From contig CALIDR010000296.1 of the NCBI GenBank assembly GCA_938022295.1, forward strand, positions 1-6,493: DNA of 6,493 nt. The letters run 5' to 3'. Of this stretch, positions 5,662 through 6,493 are shown in pieces. This DNA comes from an uncultured Burkholderiaceae bacterium. GTDB lineage: Bacteria; Pseudomonadota; Gammaproteobacteria; Burkholderiales; Burkholderiaceae_C. Under the pieces are notes generated by a model. It ran no database searches, was not told the DNA's origin, and saw only the letters and a list, made by a program, of their open reading frames with translations. Every line of letters begins with the position of its first letter. The stretch's first letter is position 1. A program made the translations under genes and the position numbers.

Positions 5662-6493
5662 TCAACCGGCCGTGTCGAGCATCAGCGTCCTGAACCAGGT
5701 GCCCATGTCCTGGAAGTTGTCGCTGCTGATCGTGGCCGATTCCGTCGCCGTGGCCGGCGCGCCGTCGACCGTCGTCTGCCCGCCGCGGGAGGCGATCTTC
5801 ATCCGCCGCTCGGCGGCGTCGTACTGGTAGACGGCGGTCAGCCACGACGCCGTGCTCGCCGTCACCGACGAGTAGCACGCCGAGTTGGCCACCGGCGCCG
5901 GGTCCGGGCCCTGGCCGAGGAAGGCGCGTACGATCGCGTCGGCGCAGATCTTGGCCTCCTGGTTCGCCACGTGCCCGGCCTTGGGCATGCCGGTGACGGC
6001 GGCGTCGCCGAGCACGTGGATGCCGCTGCCGGGTGCCGCCGTCGACTCGTACGTGAGCACGTCGACGCCGGCCCAGCGGCCGTCGGGGCCGTTGTTCAGC
6101 CCGGCGCGCGCGAGCCAGCCGCCGCTGTCGCTGCCGGCCGCGCGGTGCGGCGCGATCGGGTTGACGACGCGCGCCGGGATCACGCGCGGCACGCCGAGCG
6201 CGTCGACGTAACGCACGACGCGCGAGCGGGGGTCGATCTCGATGCCGAACGCACCGGGCACGTAGTCGATCACGCCGGCGTGGATCTGCGTGAACGCGCG
6301 CTCGAACGTGTGGCGCTCGGCCTGGATCGCGAGGTTCTCGTCGAGCACGACGACGCGGCAGTCGGGCCCCTTGGCCTTCTTCAGGTGGTCGGCGACGAGG
6401 CAGGCGCGCTCGTACGGCCCGGGCGGGCAGCGGTACGGCGCCTTCGGGATCGTCATCACGAACGTGTCGCCGTTGGCCATCGCCGCGATCTGC
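5662..6493 (-). CDS. fccB: Flavocytochrome c sulfide dehydrogenase flavoprotein subunit (FccB/SoxF-like), C-terminal part
   Basis: About 276 C-terminal residues are visible; the N-terminal FAD-binding region and start lie beyond the right edge. In the sulfide dehydrogenase family this flavoprotein oxidises sulfide in the periplasm and passes electrons to a c-type cytochrome subunit (FccA). The sequence shows YRCPPGPYERA (Cys codon 6427-6429) and NSACYSS (Cys codon 5875-5877), which correspond to the two redox-active cysteines of the family that lie over the flavin. It also has VLDENLAIQAERHTFERAF, the second FAD-contacting segment GSGIHVLGDAAVTGMPKAGHVANQEAK, and the C-terminal FCSD flavin-binding domain from about NSACYSS to the stop. 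The normal full length is about 420-430 residues. The cytochrome gene is often next to fccB and may lie upstream, outside the window. Related flavoproteins of SoxF type or generic FCSD homologues without a partner cytochrome remain possible. Confidence 0.88.
   Translation of the reverse strand, partial: QIAAMANGDTFVMTIPKAPYRCPPGPYERACLVADHLKKAKGPDCRVVVLDENLAIQAERHTFERAFTQIHAGVIDYVPGAFGIEIDPRSRVVRYVDALGVPRVIPARVVNPIAPHRAAGSDSGGWLARAGLNNGPDGRWAGVDVLTYESTAAPGSGIHVLGDAAVTGMPKAGHVANQEAKICADAIVRAFLGQGPDPAPVANSACYSSVTASTASWLTAVYQYDAAERRMKIASRGGQTTVDGAPATATESATISSDNFQDMGTWFRTLMLDTAG

Noticed and set aside
1..6493. Mobile elements, CRISPR arrays, tRNA or rRNA genes, phage or defence genes
   Set aside because: No transposase or integrase motifs, spaced direct repeats, rRNA-like stretches or tRNA-like cloverleaf sequence were seen. 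Nearly all of the window is accounted for by seven ordinary genes of uniform composition.

Overview
The window is very GC-rich DNA, with G or C at nearly every third codon position. It is packed with ordinary chromosomal genes and has no gap longer than 130 bases. The gene content is a YaeQ-family protein, a flavocytochrome c sulfide dehydrogenase flavoprotein, an S9A peptidase and a FadD-like acyl-CoA ligase. This suggests a proteobacterium, most likely a high-GC betaproteobacterium of the Burkholderiales type. That placement is an inference from gene content and base composition, not from a marker gene.

Layout, left to right: (1) Positions 1-702 hold two minus-strand genes in tandem, a complete DEDDh 3'-5' exonuclease (184-702) and, 14 bases downstream, the N-terminal 56 codons of an exported glycerophosphodiester phosphodiesterase cut by the window edge (1-169). 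(2) Positions 703-830 are a 128-base divergent intergenic region containing a perfect 8-bp inverted repeat. (3) Positions 831-2546 hold a plus-strand acyl-CoA ligase that starts at TTG behind a good ribosome binding site. It carries Arg in place of the normally invariant Gly of the phosphate-binding loop. (4) Positions 2550-6493 hold four minus-strand genes, transcribed right to left: fccB-type sulfide dehydrogenase flavoprotein (5' end outside the window), yaeQ, an S9A prolyl-oligopeptidase-family peptidase, and a 90-residue GNAT acetyltransferase overlapping the peptidase stop codon by four bases. The ligase and the acetyltransferase meet tail to tail with only 3 bases between their stop codons.

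The minus-strand group looks like a set of neighbours that may be co-transcribed, not a functional pathway. Sulfide oxidation, a YaeQ nuclease-like protein, a peptidase and an acetyltransferase have no established common role. Only the peptidase-acetyltransferase pair is tightly coupled.

I see no RNA genes, mobile elements, CRISPR arrays, phage genes or defence genes, and no convincing undescribed system. The points most worth a second look are the Gly-to-Arg change in the ligase and the perfect hairpins in the two larger intergenic regions.
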